From Bombardia bombarda (taxonomy: Eukaryota > Ascomycota > Sordariomycetes > Sordariales > Lasiosphaeriaceae), in the NCBI GenBank assembly GCA_030512295.1, contig JAULSR010000002.1, positions 9,238,001 to 9,302,000 on the forward strand: a stretch of DNA of 64,000 bases. Reading direction: 5' to 3'. The notes under the pieces were generated by a model. The model saw only the letters and a list, made by a program, of their open reading frames with translations, was not told the origin of the DNA and made no database searches. Position 1 is the stretch's first letter, and each line of letters begins with the position of its first letter. The translations under genes were made by a program, and so were the position numbers. This document shows, in pieces, positions 44,728 to 55,648 of the stretch.

Positions 44728-45658
44728 CGTGCAGGTTGCTCGTTTTCCGTTGCTCGTTTTCCGTTGCTCGTTTTCCGTTGCCGATGGGTGCAGTTCTTGG
44801 GTTTCTGCAGGTGGCTTTTTGAAGGGTCATTTAATTTGAAGATGATGTCAGTGAAGAGCGGAGCAGAAAAAGACGAATAAATAGCTCGTGAGCAATTCGC
44901 AGGCGAGCTGTGCATTGCGTCATAGTTTTAAAATTTTTAAGCAGGAAGCGCAGTACGAGGACTCGTGCGTCGAATTTTGGGTCATCGCCAAAAGAGATTT
45001 TTGTGATGACTGGAACCTGTGAAACATGGCCGTTGCACGGGGTGATGAGATCCAGTGGACGACAGAAGGCAGGTGAACGGATCCCACCTCTACCAGTGGT
45101 CATTCTTACCTTTCTCACGCACAAGCAGGTCGGATATCGCCATGTCACTGATCGAATCTGCCGTCGAGGACTTTGTGGGCGAGCCGCAGAACATTGTCGA
45201 AACGACCGGAGGTGTCTGTAGTCACAATAAGCTGTGACGAGGATCGTGAGTACGAATAAACCAGTGGGTCATTCCAAAGCCCCTGCTTTGCCCGGCTCGA
45301 GCCTGGGTCTGACTGGTGCACATGTGAAACGGACCCACCCATGAAGAGACGAAAAGAAAAGCTTACGGATCACAAAGACTGCCCTGAGGTCTTACTAATT
45401 TGAGGTTCTTACTAATTCCTGATTTAAGTTGGAGACAAGCTTAAATCCTTCCCGCACGGGGTCGACGGTGAGTTACCCCTGATGTCAAAGTGACGACGAT
45501 GTCTGCATGGCAGGCGACAAGGTCCTTGTGTGCCACCGAGCCGGGGAAACTGAACCTCGAAATAGGAAGGGGATCAACAAATATGCCGATCGATCCATGA
45601 CAGATAATACTACTAATGCTAACTACAACCAACTCCCACCCCCCTACTACTACTTAGT
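44728..45658. promoter_or_regulatory. Region between the repeat-rich gene and the A-T-TE synthetase
   Basis: About 930 bp. Three copies of a 15-bp unit (gttgctcgttttccg) lie at 44735-44780, directly before the ATG of the repeat-rich gene. No supported gene. It is the probable left boundary of the biosynthetic cluster. Confidence 0.5.
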
Positions 45659-48600
45659 CTACACCCCTCTACCCTCCAACGCCTGCCCCAAAACCTCCGC
45701 AAAACCCTCCACATTCTCCTCCCCAAGCATAGTATAATGCCCGCCCTGGACCTCATGCATCCTCGGCTCCGTCCGGCAGTGTTCCCGCCATCTCCCCAGC
45801 TGCCCACTCACCCATTCGTCTCTCGACTTGGCCACCGCCTTCAGCGGTTCCGCATGGAACACGTCAATGGCACCAACAGTGCCTGACGGCTCGTACTCCA
45901 CCGCCATGCTCTGCAGCCCGTACGCAACATCCACCCAGCGCAACAGCGCGCTTTCGTCCAGCCCCAGCTCTTGCAGTCTTTTGCCATCCGCAACAGACAT
46001 GAACTCGTTGATGCAGGACTCCCTCTGGGCGATACTGCTGCTGGACATACCAGTAGGACGTTCTGCTTCCACCCCACCCTCAACACCATCATCACCCCTG
46101 ACCACCAGCAGCCCCCGTCGAGCCTGCTCCGCCACCACCATCCCATCAACAAGCCCGTCATCAACCACGCCAAGAAACTGCCCGAGATGGAACAAGCACA
46201 TGCGCCACGTCAGCTGCCGCATGCGGTACTTGATATGCGGCGGGAGGTTGAACGCCCCCAGGAAGCCGATGACCGTCTCAGATTCCGCGTGCTTCCTCTC
46301 GAGCTGCTTGGCAATCTCAAACGCCAGCATGGCGCCGTAGCTGTAGCCAGCGAGCACATAGGGCCCCCGAGGCTGTCGGCGCAGGATGGCGGCGGTGTAG
46401 GTCTTGACTGCGGCGGCTATGGACGGGAACGGCTGCTGATTGGCCTCGAAGCCGGGAGCGCGGAGGGCGTAGATGGGCCGGTTGCTCTCCGGGGAGGAGG
46501 AGGAAGAAGAGGAGGAAGAAGAGGAGGAAGAAGAGGATAAGGAGAGGTGGTGGGCGAGGTTGACAAAGACGAGGACCTCGCCTACGCCTGGGTGGACGAG
46601 CCATAGGGGCGCGCGAGTGCCGGTGGAGCGGAGGGTGACGATGGGGTCGTATGCCTCCTCGTCGGCGGCGGGTGCAGGTGTTGCTGCTGCCAGAGACAAT
46701 GACTGGCCTGGGCCTGGGGGAGGCGCTGGTGGCAGTAGTCGCTGAAGGGCGGCGGAAAGGGAGCGGACGGTGGGGTACTTTAGGATCAGATGGATGGTTG
46801 GGAGGGTGATGCCTAGACGAGTGCAAATGCGATGCTTGAGCCGGATGAGGTCCATGGATGTGAAGCCGAGTTCAAAGAGGGAGGTGGTGGTGGTGATGGA
46901 GATCAAATCTGGGCTTAGGTTTTTGGTTTCGGCAAAGTCGAGACGGATGAGGTGTTCTTCCTCGGTCATGGTCTCGGCTGTTAGGTCTGTTGATGTTTGT
47001 TCTCGAGCTTGGAGTTGCTGCCTGAAGTTTTGGATCGTTTGGTCATAGTGCACAACATCGTCGTCGAATGCACCTGATTCCAATAGTGCTCGCATCTTGG
47101 CCCCTGAAATCTTGCCCAGAGCCGATGTGGGTAGTAGGGGCAGAGACTGGTCGCGCAACATGAAGATCAACGGTCGACCCGCCGTGCTCATCATCATGCA
47201 CGCTTGTACAACACGACTGTCGATTTCGACCATGTGCGCGGCTGACAGCGGTGATTCCGATGTGTATGCGACTGTGATCTGCTCAGTAGCAGCCCCCGAC
47301 GTACGGGATGGAAAGACGACGACACGGTTGACCCCTGTGCCTCGCAATGCTGTTTCCACTACCGCCTGCAGGTCAGCCGTGGCCATCTTGACACCGTTAA
47401 CGTTGATGACATCCTTGGCGCGCCCGACCAGGCTCAGACACCCCCCGCTGTCGATGATAGCCCGGTCGCCGGTGCGGAACCAGCCTTCACCCGAGACAAA
47501 CGCTTCGGCTGTTGCTGCTGGATTGCGGTAGTAGCCGCTGAAGACAACGGGCCCACGAACCTCCAGGTTGCCTGGCTGCCCCGGTGCTGTTGGTCCCACT
47601 CTGCTGGCGTCTACAACGCGCATCTCGATGCCTGGTATGCACTGACCCAGGGACACCAGCGCCCGGTTGTGTTTCATATCGTATGTCGGGCAGTCGAGAT
47701 TATAGATAGACCCAGCACACGTCTCGGTCATTCCAAAGCCCGGCTGGATAACATTTGGCGGAGCGCCATACTGGCTGAGGAGCGCCGTTAAACTCTTACA
47801 CGTCTCAATATCGTTGGCTTCACCGCCCGAGACGAGGGCGACAAGACTGGACAGGTCCCATGTACTCCCCAAGCTGGGGAGCGGGTTTGCTGCAACGAGC
47901 TTGGCGAGAAAGAAGTTGGGCGCAAAGGTACGGGAGATCTGATGCCGATCACATAATTCCAGGAAGAGCTGTGGCGATGCGACGACGTTTGCGGCGTGAA
48001 CGTGCACTTGGTCCACGCCGAGCCAGAGCGCGGTGAGGTGTGTCTCTGTCAGAGCGGCGACGTGGTCCATGCCAATCCAGTTGAGAAAGGGGCCACACTC
48101 GGCTGGCGTTGGCAATGCGCGGATCGACATCTTGCCCGCCACGGCGGCGAGCACTTGAGCATGTCTCAATGGCACTGCCTTGGCGTTACCAGTGCTGCCT
48201 GATGTCAACATGAGAGCGGCCAGGTCGTCGGGATCGGGCCTCCTCCTGACCCTGTTCAGCCATGATTTCTCCGTATCCGTCCGAGTCCCTAATGCTAATA
48301 ATGGCTTGGATCCCTCGAGAGACTCGACCGTGTGGAGCTGCAGGCTGTGGCTGTTTGTGGATTCAAAGAGGGGCAGCAGAGCCGCCCGGATGATGCAGAT
48401 GGGCGACTCGAGCAGCTGCGAGAGCCCCTGAAGATGCTTGGTGCGATGCTCTTCTACATTGCTCAGGGGCGAGGATATGACTGGCACGCCATCTGCCAGC
48501 AGAACAGCCCAGAACCATACAATGGCATCCCAGTGGTCCTCTAAGTGAACAAGCACCGGCTTCCTTGGGGCAAATTCCGGAAGAGCTGCAAGTTTGCGAC

Positions 48601-48898
48601 TGTTGAGCTCTGCTGCGGCGTACAGTGTAGCATACGACACTGGCTCTGGTGTGGATGATGCGGTACTGCCGAGGGGGTAGAGGAGTAAGCCTCTTGTGCT
48701 GGCTGACTTTGCCCGTGCCCACAAGAGATCCTGAAGACATGTCCAGTCGTTGGAGCTGTCAGGACTCTGCGTTCTCAGACGTTTGTTGGTCTGGGTGGTG
48801 ATCTGTGCGTCATGGTCTGACAACTGCTTTTTGGGCGTTTTTCGCCGCCCCTGGAGGGCAACTGACCAGAGGTTTGGTATGAGCTTGAAGAAATCCAT
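45659..48898 (-). CDS. A-T-TE NRPS-like synthetase (aryl alpha-keto acid dimerising type)
   Basis: A single exon of 1,079 residues. The adenylation domain spans about 60-610: A3 LMLTSGSTGNAKA (229-241), NWIGMDHV (273-280), A5 GFGMTET (387-393), A7 WFRTGD (473-478), A8 GRAKDVINVNG (492-502) and A10 LGKISGAKM (594-602). The carrier domain has LFELGFTSMDL with the phosphopantetheine Ser681. The thioesterase domain (about 750-1079) has GYSYGAM with nucleophile Ser853 and GGHYTM with His1054. There is no condensation domain. Proteins of exactly this order (TdiA, AtrA, MicA, ApvA, BtyA types) activate arylpyruvates and the TE joins two of them into quinones, furanones or dioxolanones. Which acid is used cannot be read by eye. 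A run of 15 Ser (788-802), from GGA/AGA repeats, splits the start of the TE domain. Confidence 0.9.
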   Translation of the reverse strand: MDFFKLIPNLWSVALQGRRKTPKKQLSDHDAQITTQTNKRLRTQSPDSSNDWTCLQDLLWARAKSASTRGLLLYPLGSTASSTPEPVSYATLYAAAELNSRKLAALPEFAPRKPVLVHLEDHWDAIVWFWAVLLADGVPVISSPLSNVEEHRTKHLQGLSQLLESPICIIRAALLPLFESTNSHSLQLHTVESLEGSKPLLALGTRTDTEKSWLNRVRRRPDPDDLAALMLTSGSTGNAKAVPLRHAQVLAAVAGKMSIRALPTPAECGPFLNWIGMDHVAALTETHLTALWLGVDQVHVHAANVVASPQLFLELCDRHQISRTFAPNFFLAKLVAANPLPSLGSTWDLSSLVALVSGGEANDIETCKSLTALLSQYGAPPNVIQPGFGMTETCAGSIYNLDCPTYDMKHNRALVSLGQCIPGIEMRVVDASRVGPTAPGQPGNLEVRGPVVFSGYYRNPAATAEAFVSGEGWFRTGDRAIIDSGGCLSLVGRAKDVINVNGVKMATADLQAVVETALRGTGVNRVVVFPSRTSGAATEQITVAYTSESPLSAAHMVEIDSRVVQACMMMSTAGRPLIFMLRDQSLPLLPTSALGKISGAKMRALLESGAFDDDVVHYDQTIQNFRQQLQAREQTSTDLTAETMTEEEHLIRLDFAETKNLSPDLISITTTTSLFELGFTSMDLIRLKHRICTRLGITLPTIHLILKYPTVRSLSAALQRLLPPAPPPGPGQSLSLAAATPAPAADEEAYDPIVTLRSTGTRAPLWLVHPGVGEVLVFVNLAHHLSLSSSSSSSSSSSSSSSPESNRPIYALRAPGFEANQQPFPSIAAAVKTYTAAILRRQPRGPYVLAGYSYGAMLAFEIAKQLERKHAESETVIGFLGAFNLPPHIKYRMRQLTWRMCLFHLGQFLGVVDDGLVDGMVVAEQARRGLLVVRGDDGVEGGVEAERPTGMSSSSIAQRESCINEFMSVADGKRLQELGLDESALLRWVDVAYGLQSMAVEYEPSGTVGAIDVFHAEPLKAVAKSRDEWVSGQLGRWREHCRTEPRMHEVQGGHYTMLGEENVEGFAEVLGQALEGRGV

Positions 48899-50108
48899 CT
48901 TTGGCTGACGTGTGCAACAGTTCGAAACCTACCACACCAGTGACTCGACGAGAGAGAGAGATAGTCGATGAGACAAATTCTGTCTAAGGGGGACTGAAAA
49001 GAACGAAGGTAGACTGGCCCAGAAGCGGTTTGTCAAGAAGACGTCACCCTCCAACTTTCAAGTCAATGCTTCAATCAAGTGACACGTAAGCAGTCGAATA
49101 AGTGACAACATTACGACCTGCCTGTAGAACGGGTACATGGTAGAAGAATGCCCCATAAAAGAGATAAAACCCTCCGATGTAAACCCACCGATTAAATGAT
49201 ACAGTAACAGCCATGGGATCAGTATTTGCCCATTGACCCAGGTCTACATTCCAACTGCATGCATGCAACTTGAAGTCGCACTAGGACATGACCATCAGGA
49301 CGACGATCACGACCTCGACGGCGATGGTACTGGACGCGCATCATCAACCCCTCGCATTTACTGCTGCTGCATGTGAGCACACTGATGCACACCTTAGTGG
49401 GCGGGGCACATAATGATACGGACGGTGTTAATGGTGATAAGTATCTGTCTAGTGTCTATCATTTCCGTATAAGGCACCCATGTGTGCCGCCTGGTAGGAG
49501 TTGCCCCACATGTACTTTGGGCTATTATGTCTGGAAGAGGAGTGCCCCGAGCGGAGGAAACCGGGATGTTGTACACTAAGTGCTACAAGTTTGGTACTTG
49601 GCTACGGTTCCGCTTAAAGACGGAAAGGAATATAGCTGCAAGATCAGGACCCTTGATTATTTACGTATCGAGTATTGTTATGCATGAGATCGGAGTATTA
49701 GAGAGAGAACAAGCAACGGATTTTAACGAAGTACCCCTCAGACCCCAGGAACCCGTTACCTATAAGTGAGGTGTGGCGAAATCCCGTCTTCCCAGGGTAC
49801 CCTATGCCGTCCACCTAGGCTCACACCCAACATGCGAACTTCATCATATTCCAACGCCTCAACCTTTCCATGGCGTGCCGTGCTGAGTGACAAAATTACG
49901 GATAATGAAAAGAAATCTCGCACCGCCCGCGTCTAGGCAATGATTTTAAAGAGTGATGTGGTTGAAAACAAACAAAACCTGCCAGTGGATGAAATTATAA
50001 CATATCCGGCTCAGGTACCTCCCCTACCTGGCCTTGAGTAGAAATGAGTTTGTCCGCTGTATCTAGAGCTGCCCAGGAGTTCAAATATTGAGATTCAAAT
50101 ATTGAGAT
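48899..50108. promoter_or_regulatory. Region between the synthetase and the methyltransferase
   Basis: About 1.2 kb containing the synthetase promoter (right-hand side on the minus strand) and the 3' flank of the methyltransferase. A 12-bp direct repeat (attgagattcaa) sits at 50088-50118. No supported gene. Confidence 0.45.
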
Positions 50109-51456
50109 TCAAATATTGAGACGCCGAGGCAACCTGAAATCCATCACAGTCTCATGCTCCAGCGGATTATACTCGTACTTCCTCACCAGCTCAAGCCCCG
50201 CGCTCTCCCCCAACGCCCGCCACTCCGCCTCCGTCCGCTCCATGCTCGCAAACGCCCCCAACATCGTCAGATCAATAGAAGCAGCAATGAAACTGACCCC
50301 CGTATCCGGCAACACCGTCTCGTCCACCAACAAGACCGAATCCTCCACCATCGCCTCCCGGATCCGCTCAAACAGCAACTTCACCCGCTGCGGCGGGTGA
50401 TTATGCGGCACGCCGCGCATAAAGTAGAACTTTGCCCCCCTGACCGGCTGCGGCTCGAAAAAGTCGTGCGCCATGTTCTCGACGCCGGGCGTAGGCAGCG
50501 CCTGCGCCACCGTCTCGGGCAGGTCCTGCAGGATGACCCGGCCCGGGATGTGCGGGTATCTGTCGCGGAACTGCGCGCACTGGACGCCGCTGCCGCCGCC
50601 GACGTTGACGTAGAGGGGCCGCTCCTTGTCTGAGTCTGAGTCTGAGTCTGAGTCTGAGAGAGCAGCTGTCTCTTCCTCGACCGGGTAGACGGCGAGCCAG
50701 GAGAGGGCAACTTGCCGGCGCAGCGTCATGTACACGTGGAAGTGCTCCATTGCGCCGGGCAGCTCGAGCATCAGCTCGAAGGGCGGCTTGCGCGTGTTCC
50801 AGCCCAGTTGCAGCGCCGTGTTGGTCTCGTCGGTTGGGTTCTTGTAGCCGTTCTGCTTGAGGAAGTCGGGCGTGGCGTGGTACTGCTTGGCGACGAGGTC
50901 GTAGTAGTGGCCCATGGCGGCCACGCAGACTTCTTCCGTGAGGTTGCGGGTGATGTTGGTCGCCTCGTATCGGTGCGGGCCGACCTCGCGCGCGACGTTG
51001 ATGGTGTTGTAGTAGCGGAGGATGCGCTCTGGAAAAGGAAAAGGGAAAGGGAGGGAGGGGTGGAATGTAAACAATCATGGCTTATTGCAGGAGAATGAAT
51101 GGTAGACTGGACTCACTCATCAGCTGCGGATCGGCCCCAGTCTTCTGGGCCATCTCATCGGCCGTCATGGCGCCGTCGGCCCCGGCCAGGACTTTGAAGA
51201 TGCCCAGGTCGAGGCCGACCTTGATCATGGCCTTTTCGAGGTCCTGTGCATGTTGTCAGTTTACAAGTCAGACCAATCAATGGCTCTGAAGTTGGCATCT
51301 CACAATGTGTCCGTATCGATGTATCGTGCCGACCGTGTCTTCCAACGAGTCGGCCATCCGGCGTAGGTTGGCGATGAGGTTACGACGCGTGGCCCTATCG
51401 GCCGTCGCGGCCAACTGCGAGAGGGCCGATTCATCAAATGTCACTGTTGCGGCCAT
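50109..51456 (-). CDS. SAM-dependent O-methyltransferase (fungal OMT group)
   Basis: Exons 51456-51304, 51243-51117 and 51028-50109 give 399 residues, the usual size. An N-terminal winged-helix-like dimerisation part (LEKAMIKVGLDLGIFKVLAGADGAMTADEMAQKTGADPQLMKRIL) precedes the SAM fold. Motif I is YVNVGGGSGVQC (about 233-244), followed by ILQDLPE. The region FYFMRGVPHNHPPQRV holds the His normally used as the catalytic base. MVEDSVLLVDETVLPD closes the fold. Enzymes of this group methylate phenolic or enolic hydroxyls of secondary metabolites. A Ser-Asp repeat (about 218-227), encoded by a GAGTCT run, lies in a loop just before motif I. It is divergent from the P450, 845 bp apart, which suggests shared control. 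Confidence 0.9.
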
Positions 51457-52301
51457 GGTTGCTGCTGCTTGGCTACTGAAGTGTGTATGTAATCTAGTCT
51501 GGTGCTGAAGCCTGTAGTAGTCTCAGCACACTGGTTGCTGCAAGCCTGCTCATATAGATAACACAGCCAGGGCGTTCATTTTATTTCATCTTTTAGCCTG
51601 CCCTGGGTGTGTCGCACCAGAGTGCGTGATCTTGTCCGAACAAGTCTCCTCCTTGCGTAACCACCTTTACTACAGTAGGTAGCACTCATGTATATAGACC
51701 CATCTCAAGTATTCTACTTGGAGTTGGCCTCCTCATGAGATAGGTGGGGGTTGAGTTGCATTTCATGATGCAGAATGCAGAAATGTGTAAATAATCTTTG
51801 GATACTTAATCAGGTGTTAGTACATCGCCTGTTTCCCTGTTTGGGGCCATAATGTGGCAAAGTGGGTGAGTGAGGAGGCGAGTTGGTTGGCTGAGTTGAG
51901 GCTGGGCACATGTACGATCATCTGCACCTGATCATTAGGGGCGCCAACAGGGGAGTGAAATAATTTCACGGCACACTGCAGATGGATTACCTGTCAAAAG
52001 TAGGCAGGGATGGGTGTTTGTGGACAATGGTAGGGGTGTAGATTGAGATGGCGAGTGGGGTTCTTCACATTGCTTGCATCTATCTATCCTTGGAAGTGTA
52101 CAACATGTACCCATGCATTGCATGCTCAAAGTGCATCAGTTCATGTTGAGGTCAACCCCTTTCCGTTCAGGTCAACCGCGTCTAGCTTTATACTAGTTTT
52201 AGTATAGAAGAAAAGGGGAATAGAGCAAGAAGGATTATCGTCATCAACTTGCCGGTATCACTCTGATAACTGCTAGTATTGATCATCATCAATTTGCGAC
52301 G
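51457..52301. promoter_or_regulatory. Divergent promoter region, methyltransferase / P450
   Basis: 845 bp between divergent start codons. No gene. I could not pick a convincing inverted CGG site or other pathway-factor motif. Confidence 0.45.
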
Positions 52302-54002
52302 ATGTTTACCCCAATCCAGCTCTCGTACGGGGCTCTCTCCATAATCACCGTAGCCAGCTTAGTCTTCATATCCTTCTTGCTACCGCGCGACAAGGCCGAG
52401 AAGAATGAACTATGGAACAAGCTCGACAATGTCGGCGTGCCATCAGGCATCCTCCCCTGGACCCGTGCCGTCTTCCACTCCATCACAGCCCTCAGACAAA
52501 ACACACACGACGGATACAAGAAATTCATCAAACTCGACCGGCCATTTGCCATCCCAACCATATGGACAGGCAAGGCCATCGTCGTGGTCCCGCCTTCGGC
52601 GCTGCACCTCACCAACCGGCCCGACAGCGAGCTCATCGGCTTCTGGGCCCTGGTTGAGAACATCCAGCTGCCTTACTTCATCCCTGACCGCGATGTCATC
52701 GAGAACGTCATCCACTTCGAGGTCTCGCGCAAGGACCTGACCAAGCGAAATGTCAGCCGCCAGCTCGAACCCATGGCCGAGGAGATCAAGCATTGCTTCG
52801 AGACGCTGTGGGGGGATTCCAAGGAGTGGAAAACCGTCAACGGCTGGGACATGTCTGGCCAGATCATCGCCCGTGTTGCCCTGCGCACCTTGCTTGGCTC
52901 TCCCGCCTGTCGCAATGAAGAGCTCGTCGAGGCAACGCAGCTGTTTGCCAACTCCCTCTTTGCCGCCGCCGCCGTCATCAACTGCCTGCCGCCGCTCCTG
53001 AGGCCCATCATCGGACCGATTTTGGCCTTAAAAACCAAAAAATACCGAGCTCAGTACCGCAAGATCGTCGTGCCCCTGATTGAGGAACGGATTCGTCTCT
53101 GGGAGCAACACAAAAAGACGGGCGAGCCCGCCGAGCTACCGGTATGTCAACCACCCCCCCCCCCACCCCCCCCCCCCCCAATCCCCAATCCCTAATCCCT
53201 CCCACCCAACACAAACTAACATCCCACCAACCCCCAGAGCGACTTCGTCCAATGGATCATCCCCCGCGCCGCCCAGCACGGCCCAGAGCACCTGGACCCC
53301 TCCAAAATCTCCTACCGCCTGCTCGCCCTCAACACCATGTTCGTCTTCGCCATGAGCTACATCTTTGCCCACTGCGTCATCGACATCTGCGCCAGCCCCG
53401 AGCGCAAGCGCTTCATGGACGGCATCGCCGCCGAGTGCAAGACGGTCCTCGCCAAGTACCCCGAGGGCCTGGCCTCGGGCGAAGCCGTCGAGCAGCTCCA
53501 CCGTGCCGACTCGGCCATCCGCGAATCCATGCGCGTGTCCGACGTCGGCGCGCTTTCGCTGCCGCGCGACGTGGTCGGGAAGAAGCCGCTGGACCTCGGC
53601 AACGGCATCATCTTGCCGCTTGGCACGCGCCTCATGTACCCCTCGCAGGCGATGCATATGGATCCTGACTATTGGCCCGAGCCGGCGCGGTTTGATGCTT
53701 TCCGGTTCTCGGACCCGTTTGACCCAGAGGTTGCGGGGAGTGGAGGTAAGAATGAGGACGGGACGGTGAAGGAACGTGAGGGTCTTGTTGAACTGACGCC
53801 TACTTTTCTGGCGTGGGGGTACGGTAAGAAGGCGTGTCCTGGCCGGTGGTATGCGGGACAGACGATTAAGCAAGCTCTGGCGCACATGGTTATGAAGTAT
53901 GACGTTGAGCTGGTGGGGGAGCCGCCTAAGAGGAAGGCGTTGTTGAATATGATGGTGCCGCCGACTGATGTCAAGTTGAGGTTTCGACGGAGGGCTGACT
54001 AG
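52302..54002 (+). CDS. Cytochrome P450 monooxygenase of the cluster
   Basis: Two exons (52302-53141, 53238-54002) give 534 residues. An N-terminal membrane anchor (GALSIITVASLVFISFLL) is followed by a globular P450. ESMR (376-379) is the ExxR motif, PARFDAFRF the PERF-like segment, and LAWGYGKKACPGRWYA the heme loop with Cys480. The ACPGR signature is shared with ascomycete P450s of the ent-kaurene-oxidase-like groups. The I helix reads FVFAMSYIFAHCVIDI and lacks the usual acid/alcohol pair followed by Thr, so oxygen activation may be unusual. The intron contains a near-continuous C run (53151-53178). The likely role is oxidation of the synthetase product. It converges on the SAT4-like gene. 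Confidence 0.9.
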
Positions 54003-54414
54003 GTGGGTGACCTTGGTGACTGGTGACATTGATAGTTGTCAAGTTAGGTAGATAGATATACTGAGGATAAATTGAAACATATAACTTTACATGTTGAATA
54101 CACTGTACATCCATGCGTTAGTTAGTATTGGAACAATAGGAGATAGGACTTTGGAGAGTCCATCTATCAGGCCTTCTCTTGTGAACGGTTAAAAAAAAGT
54201 CTACTTGAAAGAGAAAGTCTGCAGTACTCCCTTTTGTAGGAAAAGCTCAAGTTCAATGAATGGACTTTAGTCAATCTTGATTCTAGGCAATGGCTATGGG
54301 ATCACCGCGCAAGGGCCTCCTCATATTGGTACTCAAAGCGCTATTGACATCATTACAGGTAATATACAAATAACTAGTAGTAAGTTCCAAGTTGCACCAA
54401 AGCACGCAAAGGGT
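54003..54414. other. Convergent 3' region
   Basis: About 410 bp, AT-rich, between the ends of the P450 and the membrane-protein gene. No gene seen. Confidence 0.55.
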
Positions 54415-55648
54415 TTAGACCTGTGTTCCCGACGGACGACCAGACCCATCATAAACAACCGTGAACGCATCAGTGCGCCTGACCTTATTACCCTCAACCA
54501 GGCTCTTGGCGCTGCTATTCGCCGATGGACTGTGACCATTGACTATGTGCGACACGTCACTGACCTTGCCGAGCTTGTGCGTGCCCAGCTCGATGTCGTG
54601 GTAATTTCGATACCCACTGACCTTGCCCGTCGCCCCAGACCCGCGAGTATCGGCCTGTGAACCCCGACCCAGCAGCGAAGCGACCGAGTCGGCAATCGTA
54701 CGAAACACGGGAATATCCAGCTTGAAGATGGGGCGAAGCGGCGCCACATTGCCAATCAGCACAACGCTGGCCTGTTCCAGGGTCGCCCACAACAAGCTAA
54801 GCGTCCCCGCGTACGGCCCATCCTCCCCGTTCGTATTCGGAATGGCCGAAACCCCCTTCAAAATCGACATGGCGCAGATGAACAAACCAGCCGTCATCAG
54901 CAGCACCAAACCAAGCCGGCGCTTCAGGTCCATGTTCAGCCGCCAGATGATGCCGATCGGGATGACCACAAACGCCAGGTCCGCAAGCGCGTACAGGGCC
55001 TGGCCAAAGAACTGCAGGTCTTGCAGGACATGCGTGTCCAGCCTGGTGGCGATGCTGGGCAGAAACGGGTTCCAGAGGCCCTCGGCGGGCTCGAACTGGG
55101 CAAAGATGCAGATGGCGAGGATGGCGCCCATGGTGACGCCGAGCGTGGTGAGGATGATGGTGAACCACTTGAACCACTTGTAGATGCCAAACAGGCGGAC
55201 GAGGACGATGCAGATGGAAATGCGCGCCAGGATGGCTGCTGCCGAGCCTGGCGGGACCGCGAGCCACTCCCACATGGACATGGTGACGAGCTGGTCGGGG
55301 ATGTAGAGGTCGGCGAGATGTTTGCCCATGCCGTAGCGGAAGGCGATGGAGATGAGGATTTGGTTGACGAGTTGGAGGAGCTGGTTTTTGGGGGGGGGGG
55401 GGGGGGTCATTGTGTTAGAGATTGCACCTTTTCTCGTTGCCTAAAGAATGACCTAAACAAAAAAGACTCACCATGGCAGCAAACATTATCCAGTCATCAG
55501 GCCCCAGCTTGCGAGTCCCGACCTTTCTGCGCACAAACATGCGCAACACAGTGGTAATGATGGCAAGCCCGGTGAAGGTCCACGTGAGACCCATGACCAA
55601 AGGCCCGCGGCCCAGATCGTTGGGGTTCCTGGGCGGTGGGAACTCCAT
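54415..55648 (-). CDS. SAT4/rhodopsin-like fungal integral membrane protein (PTH11-like, no CFEM)
   Basis: Exons 55648-55472 and 55380-54415 give 380 residues. It begins outside the first helix with GRGPLVMGLTWTFTGLAIITTVLRMFVRRKVGTRKLGPDDWIM, the characteristic first part of this family (R-x-F/Y-x-R-x...LGxDDW). About seven helices follow, including ILARISICIVLVRLFGIY, TIILTTLGVTMGAILAICIFAQFEP and LADLAFVVIPIGIIW. The tail of about 110 residues is polar and cytosolic. No N-terminal CFEM domain is present. The family includes PTH11-related receptors and many proteins of unknown role beside biosynthetic genes. The intron carries a run of 18 C on the minus strand, a likely length-variable site. 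Function here is not known; sensing or membrane trafficking are guesses. Confidence 0.85.

Noticed and set aside
53136..54029. 297-codon open frame on the minus strand
   Set aside because: Shadow of the P450 second exon, reading through its C-run intron.
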